A stretch of DNA of 64,000 nt from Rhodobacterales bacterium (GTDB taxonomy: Bacteria > Pseudomonadota > Alphaproteobacteria > Rhodobacterales > Rhodobacteraceae). A program made the position numbers and the translations under genes. The stretch is taken from NCBI GenBank assembly GCA_025362795.1, contig JANYFE010000089.1:1-64000 (forward strand), in the 5' to 3' direction. Every line of letters begins with the position of its first letter. The first letter of the stretch is position 1. The notes under the pieces are model-generated. The model saw only the letters and a list, made by a program, of their open reading frames with translations, did no database searches and was not told the origin of the DNA. This document shows positions 35,208 through 44,045 of this stretch, piece by piece.

Positions 35208-35791
35208 TGCTGGGGCTGCACCGCAAGCCAAAGATCGAAACTGCGCGGATGACGCTGCGGCTGCCCGTGCATCCCGACTATCGCCAGTGGGCGCAGTTGC
35301 GCGACCAGTCGGCCGAGCATCTGACCCAGTGGGAGCCGGTGCGGGCGGTGGATCATCTGACGCGCAAGGCCTTTACCAACCGGGTCTATTGGGCGGCGCG
35401 GGCCGAGGCGCAGGGCACGGCGATGCCTTTGATGCTGATCCGGCGCGAGGATCAGGCCCTGCTGGGCGCGATCACGCTGGACAACATCCGGCGCGGACCG
35501 GTGCAGGCCGGGACTTTGGGCTATTGGATCGGTGCGCCCCATGCCAGGCAGGGCTATATGAAAGAGGCGATCCTGGGTTTGGTCCATCACGCCTTTACCG
35601 CGATGGACCTGTCGCGGTTGGAGGCGGCCTGTCTGCCCGAGAACGCGGCATCGCGTGGCGTGCTTGAAAAATGCGGATTTAAGTACGAAGGTGTCGCCCA
35701 AAGCTATTTGCAGATCAATGGGCGCTGGCGCAACCACGTGCTTTACGCCAACCTGCGGCATGACCGGCGCGGGCGAACTGACGCTGGCTGA
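35207..35791 (+). CDS. GNAT acetyltransferase, RimJ/RimL type
   Basis: The 194-residue protein has ETARMTLRLPVHPDYRQWAQ at the start, the acetyl-CoA loop region GYWIGAPHARQGYMKEAI near residue 105 and NAASRGVLEKCGFKYEG near 145, typical of ribosomal-protein N-terminal acetyltransferases. Its ATG overlaps the upstream peptidase stop (TGATG), so it belongs to the same operon. The protein target is not deducible. Confidence 0.9.
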   Translation: MLGLHRKPKIETARMTLRLPVHPDYRQWAQLRDQSAEHLTQWEPVRAVDHLTRKAFTNRVYWAARAEAQGTAMPLMLIRREDQALLGAITLDNIRRGPVQAGTLGYWIGAPHARQGYMKEAILGLVHHAFTAMDLSRLEAACLPENAASRGVLEKCGFKYEGVAQSYLQINGRWRNHVLYANLRHDRRGRTDAG

Positions 35792-35824
35792 GCTCCCGCG
35801 CTTTTCAGCGGGAAGGGGACTTTT

Positions 35825-36373
35825 GTGGGTGACGTCAAGATACTGCTGCTGCGCGGGGTGAATGTTTCGGGTGCGAATCGCCTGCCGATGGTGGAATTCC
35901 GCGAGATGCTGACAGGCTTTGGTCTGACCGATGTGGATACCCATGTGCAAAGCGGCAATGCGGTGTTTCGCGATCCGGGGGTAGCGGATCTGGCCGACAA
36001 GATCACCTCTGGCATGATGGTCCGGTTCGGGTTCAAGCCGGCGTTGTTTTTTCTGGATCTGGCCGATTTCCGCAAAGTACTGGCCGCCAATCCCTACAAG
36101 GTGCAAGGCGCTGCGGACGGCGCCAAGGTCCATATCTTATTTCTGGCCGAACCTGCGGTCGGGGCGGATCTGGCGGGCCTGCGGGCGCATGCGGTGGAGG
36201 GCGAGCAGGTGACGTTGACGGATAAGGCGCTGTATCTGCACACCCCGGCGGGTTTTGGCAAATCGGCTTTGGCAGAAAAATTGCAGCGTTACATAAAGGT
36301 GGGTCAGACGGCGCGCAATCAACGCTCGGCTGAATCGATTCTGGCGCTTGCAGCGGCGCTGCCGGTGGGCTGA
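35825..36373 (+). CDS. DUF1697 domain protein
   Basis: The 182-residue protein shows the DUF1697 pattern: LLLRGVNVSGANRLPMVEFR at the start, DVDTHVQSGNAVFRDP near residue 37 and TARNQRSAESILALAAAL near the end. The fold is ferredoxin-like and the function unknown. It starts with GTG behind a GGGAAGGGGA ribosome site, 33 bases after the acetyltransferase gene. Confidence 0.85.
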   Translation: MGDVKILLLRGVNVSGANRLPMVEFREMLTGFGLTDVDTHVQSGNAVFRDPGVADLADKITSGMMVRFGFKPALFFLDLADFRKVLAANPYKVQGAADGAKVHILFLAEPAVGADLAGLRAHAVEGEQVTLTDKALYLHTPAGFGKSALAEKLQRYIKVGQTARNQRSAESILALAAALPVG

Positions 36374-36377
36374 GCCG

Positions 36378-37190
36378 GTGCGCTGGCTGTGCGGGGTGAT
36401 CGTGGCGTTGGTGCCGGGATTGGCCCCAGAGCTGGCGCATGCAGAGAGGCGCATTCCGTCAGATTGCGTGGCGTTGTCGGCGGCGTCGCAGGTGGTGCCG
36501 GTGGTGTTCGGGGCGCCGCTGGCGGATGACGCGGTGCGCATCCACTATTTGCAGCATGCGATGTTTGCGATTGAGGGCGGCGGCTTGCTGGCGGTGACGG
36601 ATTACACCGGCGATATCGGTAACCGGAGCCTGGTGCCGGATGTGGTGACGATGAACAACGCCCATACGACGCATTACACCGACCATCCCGACCCGCGCAT
36701 CCCATTGGTGCTGCGCGGGTGGGGGCCGGTCGGTCAGCCGCCCGCCATCGACATTGATCTGGGAACGCTGCGGGTGCGCAATGTGACGACCGATCTGCGC
36801 GGGCCATTCGGCGAGGGGGCGCGCAAGGACGGCAATTCGGTGTTTGTCTTTGAGGTGGCGGGGTTGTGCATCGTGCATCTGAGCCATCTGCATCAGATCC
36901 CGACGCCGGCCCAATATGCCGCGATCGGGCGGGCCGATGTGGTGATGGTGCCGGTCGATGGCGCCTATACGATGGATGTGGCGGATATGGCCGATGTGGT
37001 GCGGCATCTGCATGCAAGGGTGGTACTGCCGATGCATTGGTTCACGCCCGAGGGATTGGCGCTGTTTTTGACGCAGATGCAAGGGGACTATGCAATTACG
37101 GTGCCGGGCAGGTCCGAGGTCGAGGTGTCGCGGGCGGCCTTGCCGCAGCGGCCAGTGGTGGTGGTGCTGCAACCTGCGCTTATTCCATAG
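36378..37190 (+). CDS. Exported metallo-beta-lactamase-fold-like protein
   Basis: The 270-residue protein begins with GTG and a signal peptide (MRWLCGVIVALVPGLAPELA, then HAERR). Its body has NNAHTTHYTDHPDPR near residue 95, LCIVHLSHLHQIP near 164, MVPVDGAYTMD near 191 and VLPMHWFTPEG near 216, like the UlaG/ComEC-type beta-lactamase-fold family in which H-x-x-H-type residues bind metal. The first motif is HTTHYTDH rather than the classic HxHxDH, so activity is uncertain. It starts 4 bases after the DUF1697 stop. Confidence 0.7.
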   Translation: MRWLCGVIVALVPGLAPELAHAERRIPSDCVALSAASQVVPVVFGAPLADDAVRIHYLQHAMFAIEGGGLLAVTDYTGDIGNRSLVPDVVTMNNAHTTHYTDHPDPRIPLVLRGWGPVGQPPAIDIDLGTLRVRNVTTDLRGPFGEGARKDGNSVFVFEVAGLCIVHLSHLHQIPTPAQYAAIGRADVVMVPVDGAYTMDVADMADVVRHLHARVVLPMHWFTPEGLALFLTQMQGDYAITVPGRSEVEVSRAALPQRPVVVVLQPALIP

Positions 37191-37322
37191 GCCGGTTTGC
37201 GCGGCTGGCCGCCGGAAAACTTCATGGGCCCGTTGGAGTTTTTGGGCCGGAGTGATGTGAAATCTGAATCAAATTGGCATGGTTGGGGTTTTGTGGAAGG
37301 TAGGGGGCGAATGGAGATTGCC

Positions 37323-38738
37323 ATGTTGAACGCCGCCGATCCGGGTTTTCTGAACGGTCTTGAGGGGCTTTTGCCCAAGGGCACTTTGCGGACACCCGAG
37401 CCGCGCTATCTGGAGGAGCCTCGCGGGCGGTGGCACGGGATCGCGGGGGCGGTCGCCTGCCCGGCCTCTGTTGACGAGGTGGCGGCTATTGTCCGGCACT
37501 GTGCTGCAGCGCAGGTCGGCATTGTGCCCTGGGGCGGCGGCACCGGTTTGGTGGGGGCACAGATCATGGCCGAAGGGCCGCTGCCGTTGGTCTTGTCGCT
37601 GGAGCGGATGAACCGGATGCGCGGGGTTTATCCAGAAGAGAATGTCATGCTTGCCGAGGCGGGGATCATTCTGGGGGATGTCCACAGGGCTGCGGAAGCG
37701 GTGGGGCGGGTGTTTCCGCTGACGCTGGCGTCTCAGGGATCGTGCCGGATTGGCGGAAACCTGTCGTCGAATGCCGGGGGGGTGAATGTGTTGCGCTATG
37801 GCAATGCGCGGGATTTGTGTCTGGGACTGGAGGCTGTATTGCCGGACGGCGCGATCTGGCACGGGTTGAAACGGCTGCGCAAGGACAACACCGGCTATGA
37901 TCTGCGCGGGCTTTTGATTGGGGCCGAGGGGACGCTGGGGGTGATCACGGCGGCAGCGTTGCGGTTGTTTCCCAAACCTGCGGCAGAAGGCGCGGCGTTG
38001 CTGGTGGTGCCCAGTCCGGCGGCGGCTTTGCGGTTGCTCGCCTTGGCGGAGGCGCGGCTGGGGCAGGTTGTGTCGGCGTTTGAGTTGATCTCTGGCATGG
38101 GGCTGGCGTTTCTGGCCGAGACGATGCCGCAGGTGCGCCAGCCGTTTGCCGATGCGCCAGACTGGATGGTGCTGATTGATCTGGGGATGGCGGAGGGGGC
38201 TGACCCGCAGGCGGCGCTGGAAGGGTTGTTTGAGGCGGCTTTGGCGCAGGGCCTGGTGATGGATGGGATTGTGGCGCAATCCCTGGCGCAAAGGGCCGGG
38301 TTCTGGGAACTGCGCGAAACGATCCCGCTGGCGAACCGGGCGGTGGGGGCGGTGTCGTCGCACGACATATCGCTGCCGCTGGGCGAGGTGGCGGGGTTCA
38401 TCGAGCGGGCGGGACCGGCCTTGGCGCGGTTGGGGACTTGGCGGATCAACTGCTTTGGGCATCTGGGCGATGGCAATCTGCATTACAACGTGTTCCCGCC
38501 CAAAGGCGCAAAATTAAGTGAGTTCAAAGGGATGTCGGAGGAAGTTAAGACTTTGGTGCATGACATGGTGAACGCCTTGGGCGGGTCGGTCAGTGCGGAA
38601 CACGGCATCGGGCGGTTGAAGGTGGGGGATTTGGAGAGGTATGGCGACCCTGCCAAGCTGGCCGCCATGCGGGCGATCAAGGCGGCCTTGGACCCCTTGG
38701 GCATCATGAATCCGGGCGCGGTGCTGCGGCGGGTTTAG
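37323..38738 (+). CDS. FAD-binding oxidoreductase, D-2-hydroxyacid dehydrogenase (GlcD) family
   Basis: The 471-residue flavoprotein has the FAD-binding PCMH domain (VPWGGGTGLVGAQIMAEGPL near residue 73, LASQGSCRIGGNLSSNAGGV near 138, LLIGAEGTLGVITAAALRLF near 197) and the FAD-oxidase C-terminal domain (NCFGHLGDGNLHYNVFPP near 375, SAEHGIGRLK near 422). It likely oxidises a D-2-hydroxy acid such as D-lactate or D-2-hydroxyglutarate. The ATG at 37323 follows GGAG with good spacing; 37311 is an alternative. Its stop overlaps that of the convergent SDR gene. Confidence 0.88.
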   Translation: MLNAADPGFLNGLEGLLPKGTLRTPEPRYLEEPRGRWHGIAGAVACPASVDEVAAIVRHCAAAQVGIVPWGGGTGLVGAQIMAEGPLPLVLSLERMNRMRGVYPEENVMLAEAGIILGDVHRAAEAVGRVFPLTLASQGSCRIGGNLSSNAGGVNVLRYGNARDLCLGLEAVLPDGAIWHGLKRLRKDNTGYDLRGLLIGAEGTLGVITAAALRLFPKPAAEGAALLVVPSPAAALRLLALAEARLGQVVSAFELISGMGLAFLAETMPQVRQPFADAPDWMVLIDLGMAEGADPQAALEGLFEAALAQGLVMDGIVAQSLAQRAGFWELRETIPLANRAVGAVSSHDISLPLGEVAGFIERAGPALARLGTWRINCFGHLGDGNLHYNVFPPKGAKLSEFKGMSEEVKTLVHDMVNALGGSVSAEHGIGRLKVGDLERYGDPAKLAAMRAIKAALDPLGIMNPGAVLRRV

Positions 38739-39643
38739 GCGAAGCGGACGCCTGTCAAAGCCTCCGATTCCGCCCATAACCGAGTGGCGGTGGTCTGATC
38801 AAGGGCGGCGGGGGGCAGTTTGGCCGGGGCGGGATAGCCGCGCGTTTCGCTCAAACGGTCGGGGCCGTAGTAGCCTTTGGCCCCCGGAGCTGTGGCGGCG
38901 TAGAGCGTGGGCAAGGCCCCCTGCGCCACGGGTTGGAACAGGAACCATAGCAGGCTGCGCGACAGGCCCATCAGGCTGAACCGGCCCGGGGCGTTGTGCA
39001 TCAGGTCGGTGCGGGCGATGCCGGGATGGGCGGCGATGCTGGTGATGCCCCAGCCTGCCGCCGTGCTGCGCCGGTCCAGTTCCAGGGCAAAGATCAGGCA
39101 GGCGAGTTTAGACTGGCTGTAAACCGGCATCGGGCGGTAGTATTCTACCGCCTGCAGATCGTCAAAGTCGATGCTGCCACTGCGGGCGGCTATGCTGGAC
39201 AGGGTGACGACTCGCGGGGCTTTGCCGCGCTTGAGCAGGGGCAGCAGGTGTCCGGTCAAGGCGAAATGGCCGAGGTGGTTGGTGCCAAGCTGCACCTCGA
39301 ACCCATCGGCGGTTTGTTGGCGGACGGGGGGCACCATGACCCCGGCGTTGTTGATCAGCAGGTCCAGCTTTTTCTGGCTGTTGGCCAGCCGCCCGGCAAA
39401 ATCCGCGACGGAGGCGAGGCTGGCGAGGTCCAGCCGTTCAAAGCGGATGCTGCCGGCTGGCACTTGCGCCTTGATCGCCGCGACGGAGGCGGCCCCTTTG
39501 TCGGGGTTGCGACCGGCAAGAATCACATCGGCCCCGGCGCGGGCGAGGGCCAAGGCATCCTCGAACCCCAATCCGCCCGTGCCCGTCACGACGGCGCTGC
39601 GGCCTTTTTGCGAGGGGATGTTCGAAACGGTCCAGGGGGCCAT
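38735..39643 (-). CDS. Short-chain dehydrogenase/reductase (retinol dehydrogenase/oxidoreductase type)
   Basis: The 302-residue protein has the SDR order: TGTGGLGFEDALALARAGAD near residue 20 (the usual TGxxxGxG appears as TGTGGLGF), LINNAGVMVPP near 95, catalytic Ser in VVTLSSIAARSG and YSQSKLACLIFALEL with the YxxxK pair near 172. PG and a C-terminal extension match the WWOX/retinol dehydrogenase-like group. The substrate is unknown. It is divergent from a TetR gene that probably controls it. Confidence 0.88.
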   Translation of the reverse strand: MAPWTVSNIPSQKGRSAVVTGTGGLGFEDALALARAGADVILAGRNPDKGAASVAAIKAQVPAGSIRFERLDLASLASVADFAGRLANSQKKLDLLINNAGVMVPPVRQQTADGFEVQLGTNHLGHFALTGHLLPLLKRGKAPRVVTLSSIAARSGSIDFDDLQAVEYYRPMPVYSQSKLACLIFALELDRRSTAAGWGITSIAAHPGIARTDLMHNAPGRFSLMGLSRSLLWFLFQPVAQGALPTLYAATAPGAKGYYGPDRLSETRGYPAPAKLPPAALDQTTATRLWAESEALTGVRFA

Positions 39644-39665
39644 GGGGAGGGACTTTCTAAAATAT

Positions 39666-39700
39666 TGCACTTGGTGTAGTATTATTTTGCACTGAGTGCA
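39666..39700. promoter_or_regulatory. Paired TGCACTnnGTGCA-type operators between SDR and TetR genes
   Basis: TGCACTTGGTGTA (39666-39678) and the palindrome TGCACTGAGTGCA (39688-39700) form two related sites 22 bases apart, just before both divergent start codons. They overlap AT-rich promoter sequence, as expected for TetR autoregulation and SDR control. Confidence 0.6.
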
Positions 39701-39722
39701 TAAATGTCAAGAGCCAAAAGAT

Positions 39723-40307
39723 ATGACCGACACATTGGGCGGATTGCGGCAGCGCAAACGCCAGCAGACAACCGACCGCATCATCCAGACGGCGCTGCAG
39801 TTGTTTTTGGACCATGGGTTCGAGGCGACCTCGCTGGATGCGGTGGCGGCGGCAGCGGGGATTTCGCGGCGAACCTTCTTTAACTACTTCATATCAAAAG
39901 ATGAAATCCTGATCTCACTACAGGCCGGGATGGGGGATGCGATGGCGGCGGCGGTGCGGGGGGCTGACCCCGGTTTGCGCCCGCTGGATGCGGTAGCGGC
40001 GGCGTTTCAGCAGGTCGTGGCGCAGTTTCCGCCGGACAAGATGCTGGTGATGGACCGTTTGATGCGGCGGAATGCGGCGGTGCAGGCGACCAAACAGGCA
40101 AGCTATGCGCAGCACGAGCAGAAGCTGTCTGCCGCGTTGCGGGACCGCTGGCCGGACCCTGCACGCGAAACCGCGTTGCGGCTGATCGCGGTGCTCGCCG
40201 TCGGGGCATTGCGCCTGTCGATGGAGGAATGGGCCAAGCATGGCGGGCAGCGGGCAATCGGCGAGCTGTTGCAGGAGGCGTTTGCCGCGCTGAGGACAGA
40301 GGTGTGA
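39723..40307 (+). CDS. TetR/AcrR-family regulator
   Basis: The 194-residue protein has a textbook TetR DNA-binding domain: QTTDRIIQTALQLFLDHGFE, then TSLDAVAAAAGISRRTFFNY and FISKDEIL in the first 70 residues, and an all-helical ligand domain. The ATG at 39723 is chosen by similarity of the start; a longer start at 39696 would overlap the operator. It is 80 bases from the divergent SDR gene, its likely target. Confidence 0.9.
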   Translation: MTDTLGGLRQRKRQQTTDRIIQTALQLFLDHGFEATSLDAVAAAAGISRRTFFNYFISKDEILISLQAGMGDAMAAAVRGADPGLRPLDAVAAAFQQVVAQFPPDKMLVMDRLMRRNAAVQATKQASYAQHEQKLSAALRDRWPDPARETALRLIAVLAVGALRLSMEEWAKHGGQRAIGELLQEAFAALRTEV

Positions 40308-40321
40308 TGCAAAAGACCGAA

Positions 40322-40347
40322 CGTCCTGCCGGTAAACCGACAGGACG
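40322..40347. terminator. Hairpin between convergent TetR and apt genes
   Basis: CGTCCTG pairs with CAGGACG, extended by inner CGGT/ACCG pairing around a short loop, 15 bases after the TetR stop. It is likely a terminator for the plus strand gene. Confidence 0.55.
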
Positions 40348-40455
40348 CTGGGTGGGGTAGTAGGGTCACGTGTTGCAAGCAGCGCCCGTCCGGTTGGGTG
40401 AACCGGATGTCACAATGTCTATGCTGATTCCTCTTAACTATTGGTAAACGCCAAC

Positions 40456-40989
40456 TTACAGCCCGGAAAATTCGCACAGCGCGTGGACATCCATACCCAT
40501 CGCTTCGAGCTTTTTGCGACCACCGAGATCTGGCAGGTCGACCACGAAGGCGCAACCGATGACCTGGGCGCCCAGCCGCTCGATCAGTTTGATGCCGGCC
40601 TCGGCGGTGCCGCCGGTGGCCAGAAGATCGTCGACCAGCAGGATTTTCTCGCCGGGTTGCATGGCGTCGTCATGGACCTCGACCACCGCCTCGCCATATT
40701 CCAGTTTATAGGCCTGGGAAATCGTCTGGCCGGGCAGCTTGCCCTTTTTGCGGATCGGCACAAAGCCGGTGGACAGCTGATGGGCGACAGCACCGCCGAG
40801 GATGAATCCCCGCGCCTCGAGCCCGGCGACTTTGTCGATCGCCAGGCCCGCGTAGGGCGACAGCAGTTGATCGACACAGATCCGAAAGCCGCGCGGATCG
40901 GCGAAAAGGGTGGTCACATCGCGGAACAGAATGCCGTCGTGGGGAAAATCAACAATGGTGCGGATATAGTCTTTGACGGATTTTGACAT
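40456..40989 (-). CDS. apt: Adenine phosphoribosyltransferase
   Basis: The 177-residue protein salvages adenine to AMP with PRPP. The N-terminus [44 protein letters not shown] near residue 55 and the PRPP loop [19 protein letters not shown] near 115 are diagnostic. The ATG at 40989 gives standard length; a long upstream extension is spurious. Apt complements the nearby mtnP, which releases adenine from methylthioadenosine. Confidence 0.95.
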   Translation of the reverse strand: MSKSVKDYIRTIVDFPHDGILFRDVTTLFADPRGFRICVDQLLSPYAGLAIDKVAGLEARGFILGGAVAHQLSTGFVPIRKKGKLPGQTISQAYKLEYGEAVVEVHDDAMQPGEKILLVDDLLATGGTAEAGIKLIERLGAQVIGCAFVVDLPDLGGRKKLEAMGMDVHALCEFSGL

Positions 40990-41132
40990 CGTGTTCCCTG
41001 TCGGACGGTGTTCCGACACAAGTTCTACAGCAGGATGATGCGGGATAGGAACACCATCCTGCTTTGGTTTGGCGATGCGGCCACGATTTTTCGGTGGGAC
41101 AGCGCCGCCCGGCTTGGCAAGCAAGGCGGCGG

Positions 41133-41969
41133 TCAGGGCAGGCGCGCCGCCTGCACATGCATCCAGTCGAAATTTCGGCTGCGCCCAAGCGAGACCCAAC
41201 CCTCCGCCTCCCAGATCTGCCACCACGGGATATAATCGGGCTGGGCAAAGCGGGCACGGTCGGCGCCCCAGGTCAGCTGGTTGTGGGTGTCATCGAAGTC
41301 ATAGGCGACGCCCCAGGAATGCATGGACCAGGTCGAGGCGCTGCCTTTCTTGATCCGCGCGATATAATCGCCCGAGAAAACGTCGAGGGACAGGTCACGC
41401 AGGCTGGCTTCACCGTAGTGGGTGTGGATGGCGGACAGCACCCGGCCCAGAGAGGCGGCGCATTTCTGATGCGCCCAGAGAAAGTTGCGGGTCTGGTTCA
41501 GATTCCACGCCAGCCGGAACGTCCATGGTGAGGGCACCTTGACCAGCGGCGGAGGCGGGAAGGGGGCGTTGGGCTGACCGTGCGGGCCATAAAACGCAAC
41601 CATCGCACTTTCAACCGGCCAGCCGTTGGGGTTTGCGGCGCTGGGCGTGATGTCACGCCAGGTCGGAACCGTGCCGGTGGCCAGCTTTTGCGCAAGTGCC
41701 GAGGTGGCGAATTCGGTCTGTGGACCCCACCAGCCATCAATTGGGCCGGGTTCGATCCCTTCAGATTGCGCCATGGCTTGCAGGAAAGCGACGGCGCGGC
41801 GCTTTTCGGACATGGCCTGCCAGTCTTGGGGCAGTGCCACGCCAAGTTTTGGCAAGCCCGCAAGAATAGCAGCGTCCGTGCTGGCGGTGCGGTCACCGTC
41901 GATTGGGCCGGTGTATAGGCCAAGGGTCGCAAGTCTGGTTTGAACAAGGCGAATGTCACTGGTCTTCAT
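41133..41969 (-). CDS. M15-family peptidoglycan peptidase with N-terminal peptidoglycan-binding-like region
   Basis: The 278-residue protein has a putative peptidoglycan-binding region (residues 5-95, [20 protein letters not shown] and [20 protein letters not shown]) and a C-terminal D,D-peptidase domain with the zinc motif [16 protein letters not shown] near residue 217 and the last ligand in [12 protein letters not shown] at the end. No signal peptide is seen, so it resembles phage endolysins or needs a holin-like route. No other phage genes are near. Confidence 0.8.
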   Translation of the reverse strand: MKTSDIRLVQTRLATLGLYTGPIDGDRTASTDAAILAGLPKLGVALPQDWQAMSEKRRAVAFLQAMAQSEGIEPGPIDGWWGPQTEFATSALAQKLATGTVPTWRDITPSAANPNGWPVESAMVAFYGPHGQPNAPFPPPPLVKVPSPWTFRLAWNLNQTRNFLWAHQKCAASLGRVLSAIHTHYGEASLRDLSLDVFSGDYIARIKKGSASTWSMHSWGVAYDFDDTHNQLTWGADRARFAQPDYIPWWQIWEAEGWVSLGRSRNFDWMHVQAARLP

Positions 41970-42067
41970 GGGTCACCTGCTGTCAAAAAAATTATGGGCT
42001 AATGACGGCATGATTCACCCTGTGGGTGAGTCGATGCAACTGAAATCATCTTGCGCCGGGACAGGGG

Positions 42068-42922
42068 TCAGAGAACGCGGCCCGCGATGGCGTCGAGTTT
42101 GGCCAGCAGGGTGGGATCGCGGTTGGCAGGGGCGGTCATCAGGGCATGGGTCAGGGCACGGTCGCAGCCGCAGGGGCAGCTGTCGTCGGGGCGGGTCAGG
42201 ACTGCGGGCAGGTTGGCCACCACCTGACGGGCGTTGTCGGCGTTGGCGGTCAGGGTCGCAATGACCTGAGCGACATCCACTTCGGTTTCGTTCCAGCAGT
42301 CGAAGTCGGTGACCATCGCCAGCGCCGCGTAGCAAAGTTCCGCCTCTCGCGCCAGTTTCGCCTCTGGCATGCCGGTCATGCCGATCACGTCGGCCCCCCA
42401 TCCGCGATAGAGTTGGGATTCGGCGAGGGTCGAAAATTGCGGGCCTTCCATCGCAAGATAAGTGGCACCCTGATGCAGGGTCAGGCCGGTCGCAGCCTTG
42501 GTGACGGCGGCGCCCAGCCGGGCGCAGGTTGGCCGGGCGAGCGAGACATGAGCGACCAGACCGGGGCCGAAGAAGCTTTTCTCGCGCTGGATGGTCCGGT
42601 CGATGTATTGGTCGACAAGAACAAAATCGCCGGGTTTGTAGTCGATGCGCAGCGATCCGACGGCGGAAACGGCAAGGATATCGGTGCAGCCAAGGCGTTT
42701 CAGCGCATCGATGTTGGCGCGATAGTTGACCGACGCGGGGCTTTGGACATGGCCGCGACCGTGGCGGGGCAGGAAGGCCATCGCGGTGCCGTTCAGGGTG
42801 CCGGTGAGGATTGCATCCGACGGGGCACCCCAGGGCGTCTCAACGGTGAGCCATTCCCCGTCTGCGATGCCGGTAATGTCGTAGACCCCGGACCCGCCGA
42901 TCACGCCAATTTTGGGTTGCAT
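42068..42922 (-). CDS. mtnP: 5'-methylthioadenosine phosphorylase
   Basis: The 284-residue protein has GVIGGSGVYDI at the start, FLPRHGRGHVQSPASVNYRA near residue 50, YLAMEGPQFSTLAESQLYRG near 173 and VIGMTGMPEAKLAREAELCY near 196, the MTAP signatures. It splits methylthioadenosine to adenine and methylthioribose 1-phosphate in methionine salvage, feeding Apt. A TGTCCA-CATG-TGGACA palindrome lies 54 bases upstream of the ATG. Confidence 0.94.
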   Translation of the reverse strand: MQPKIGVIGGSGVYDITGIADGEWLTVETPWGAPSDAILTGTLNGTAMAFLPRHGRGHVQSPASVNYRANIDALKRLGCTDILAVSAVGSLRIDYKPGDFVLVDQYIDRTIQREKSFFGPGLVAHVSLARPTCARLGAAVTKAATGLTLHQGATYLAMEGPQFSTLAESQLYRGWGADVIGMTGMPEAKLAREAELCYAALAMVTDFDCWNETEVDVAQVIATLTANADNARQVVANLPAVLTRPDDSCPCGCDRALTHALMTAPANRDPTLLAKLDAIAGRVL

Positions 42923-42975
42923 GGGGCCACTCCGCGAAGGTTGATTGCGAGGAGTGTAGGGGAGGGTGCGGCGGG

Positions 42976-42991
42976 TGTCCACATGTGGACA
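42976..42991. promoter_or_regulatory. Perfect inverted repeat TGTCCA-CATG-TGGACA upstream of mtnP
   Basis: This 16-base perfect palindrome lies 54 bases before the mtnP start. It shares its 14-base core with 19926-19939 and its arms with 44108-44123. A protein binding site is likely; the binder is unknown. Confidence 0.5.
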
Positions 42992-43058
42992 GCGGGCTAA
43001 GCGGTTGAAAGCAATGGGGTTGGTATAATTTGGTAAGGGGTCGTTAACCAGGAATTGC

Positions 43059-43110
43059 GGGTCGGGGTCGGGGTCGGGGTCCGGGGCGGCCGATGGCCGT
43101 CGCCCCGGAC
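43059..43110. repeat. GGTCGG tandem repeat and GC hairpin after the RTX gene
   Basis: About four copies of GGTCGG run from 43059 to 43081 and merge into a perfect hairpin at 43079-43110, whose 10-base arms GTCCGGGGCG / CGCCCCGGAC enclose a GGCC-gat-GGCC inner stem. It lies 9 bases past the minus-strand RTX stop and probably ends that transcript. Confidence 0.6.
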
Positions 43111-43118
43111 CAAGGCTG

Positions 43119-44045
43119 TCAGATGAATTGGATCAGCGTGGCATCGGTGTCGTGCAAGCCAACCAGTTGGATGGTGTCACCAAAGGTGCCGTAGTGCAGC
43201 ACGAGATTGCTGCCATCGGGCGCAGAGGTGAAGCTGTGGGTCACGGCGGCGGGCAGGTCGATGAAGTCCTGCGCGGTGTTGAAGCCGGTGATCCGGTCCG
43301 CGCCGTCATGCAGGGCGAACACAAAAGTGTCGGCGCCGCTGCCGCCGGTCATGGTATCGTTGCCCGCGCCGCCCGAGATCTTGTCTTTGCCCGCGCCGCC
43401 ATCAAGACTGTCGGCACCGGTGCCGCCAAACAGCTGATCATTGTTGTCGCCGCCGTAAAGCTTGTCGTTGTTGCCTTCGCCAAACAGCTTGTCATTGCCA
43501 AGACTGCCCTCGAACGTGTCGTTGCCGATGTCGCCATGGGCGATGTCGTTGCCGCTGCCCAGGAAAATGTGGTCATCGCCGCCGCCGGAAAACATCGTGT
43601 CGTTACCGGAAAGGTTCAGTGGAATCCCGTCGGATGACATGTCAGTTGCCAGCAAGATATCGGCGTTGGCATTGCCGTGGTAGCTGTAGCCCAGCGGCAG
43701 AAACAGATTTTCGACGGCGGAATTGTCGGCGCCAGACTTGTCGGCGACGATGGCGGATTGCAGGTCTACCGCAAGGATGCTGAGGCCGGTCACGGCCATC
43801 TGCGCCACGCCGTTCAGGGACACATCGACGCCGGTCAGGGTGCCGCCGGTCAGCACGGGCTGGCCGCCGACCAAGCCGGTCGTGATGCCGGAACCGTGGA
43901 TCACATAGACGGTCTGGCCCATCGACAGGACGAGTTCGGCGCCTGAGAAGCTCACGAGCGTCGCAGTAGTCGTCATGTTTTCGATGGCGGTGTAGAGGGC
44001 GCGGGGCGAGCTGATGACGCCGGGGGCAAAGGTGACGTTGGGCAC
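43119..44045 (-). CDS. Calcium-binding RTX repeat protein, presumed type I secreted
   Basis: The 308-residue protein has an N-terminal non-repeat half (about 1-165) and some ten RTX nonapeptides (GNDTMFSGG, GDDHIFLGS, GNDIAHGD, GADSLDGGA, GNDTMTGGSGADTFVF) that bind calcium as a beta-roll, then a C-terminal region typical of type I secretion signals. The start is GTG at 44045 behind AGGAG; the longer in-frame ATG start has no ribosome site. No enzymatic domain is seen and no secretion genes are near. Confidence 0.85.
   Translation of the reverse strand: MPNVTFAPGVISSPRALYTAIENMTTTATLVSFSGAELVLSMGQTVYVIHGSGITTGLVGGQPVLTGGTLTGVDVSLNGVAQMAVTGLSILAVDLQSAIVADKSGADNSAVENLFLPLGYSYHGNANADILLATDMSSDGIPLNLSGNDTMFSGGGDDHIFLGSGNDIAHGDIGNDTFEGSLGNDKLFGEGNNDKLYGGDNNDQLFGGTGADSLDGGAGKDKISGGAGNDTMTGGSGADTFVFALHDGADRITGFNTAQDFIDLPAAVTHSFTSAPDGSNLVLHYGTFGDTIQLVGLHDTDATLIQFI

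Noticed and set aside
37269-38483. Open frame antisense to the FAD oxidoreductase
   Set aside because: Arg/Gln/His-rich shadow with no family resemblance.
43119-44045. Tandem GC-rich repeats as a CRISPR array
   Set aside because: They are RTX nonapeptide codons within an open frame; no constant repeat with unique spacers occurs anywhere in the window.
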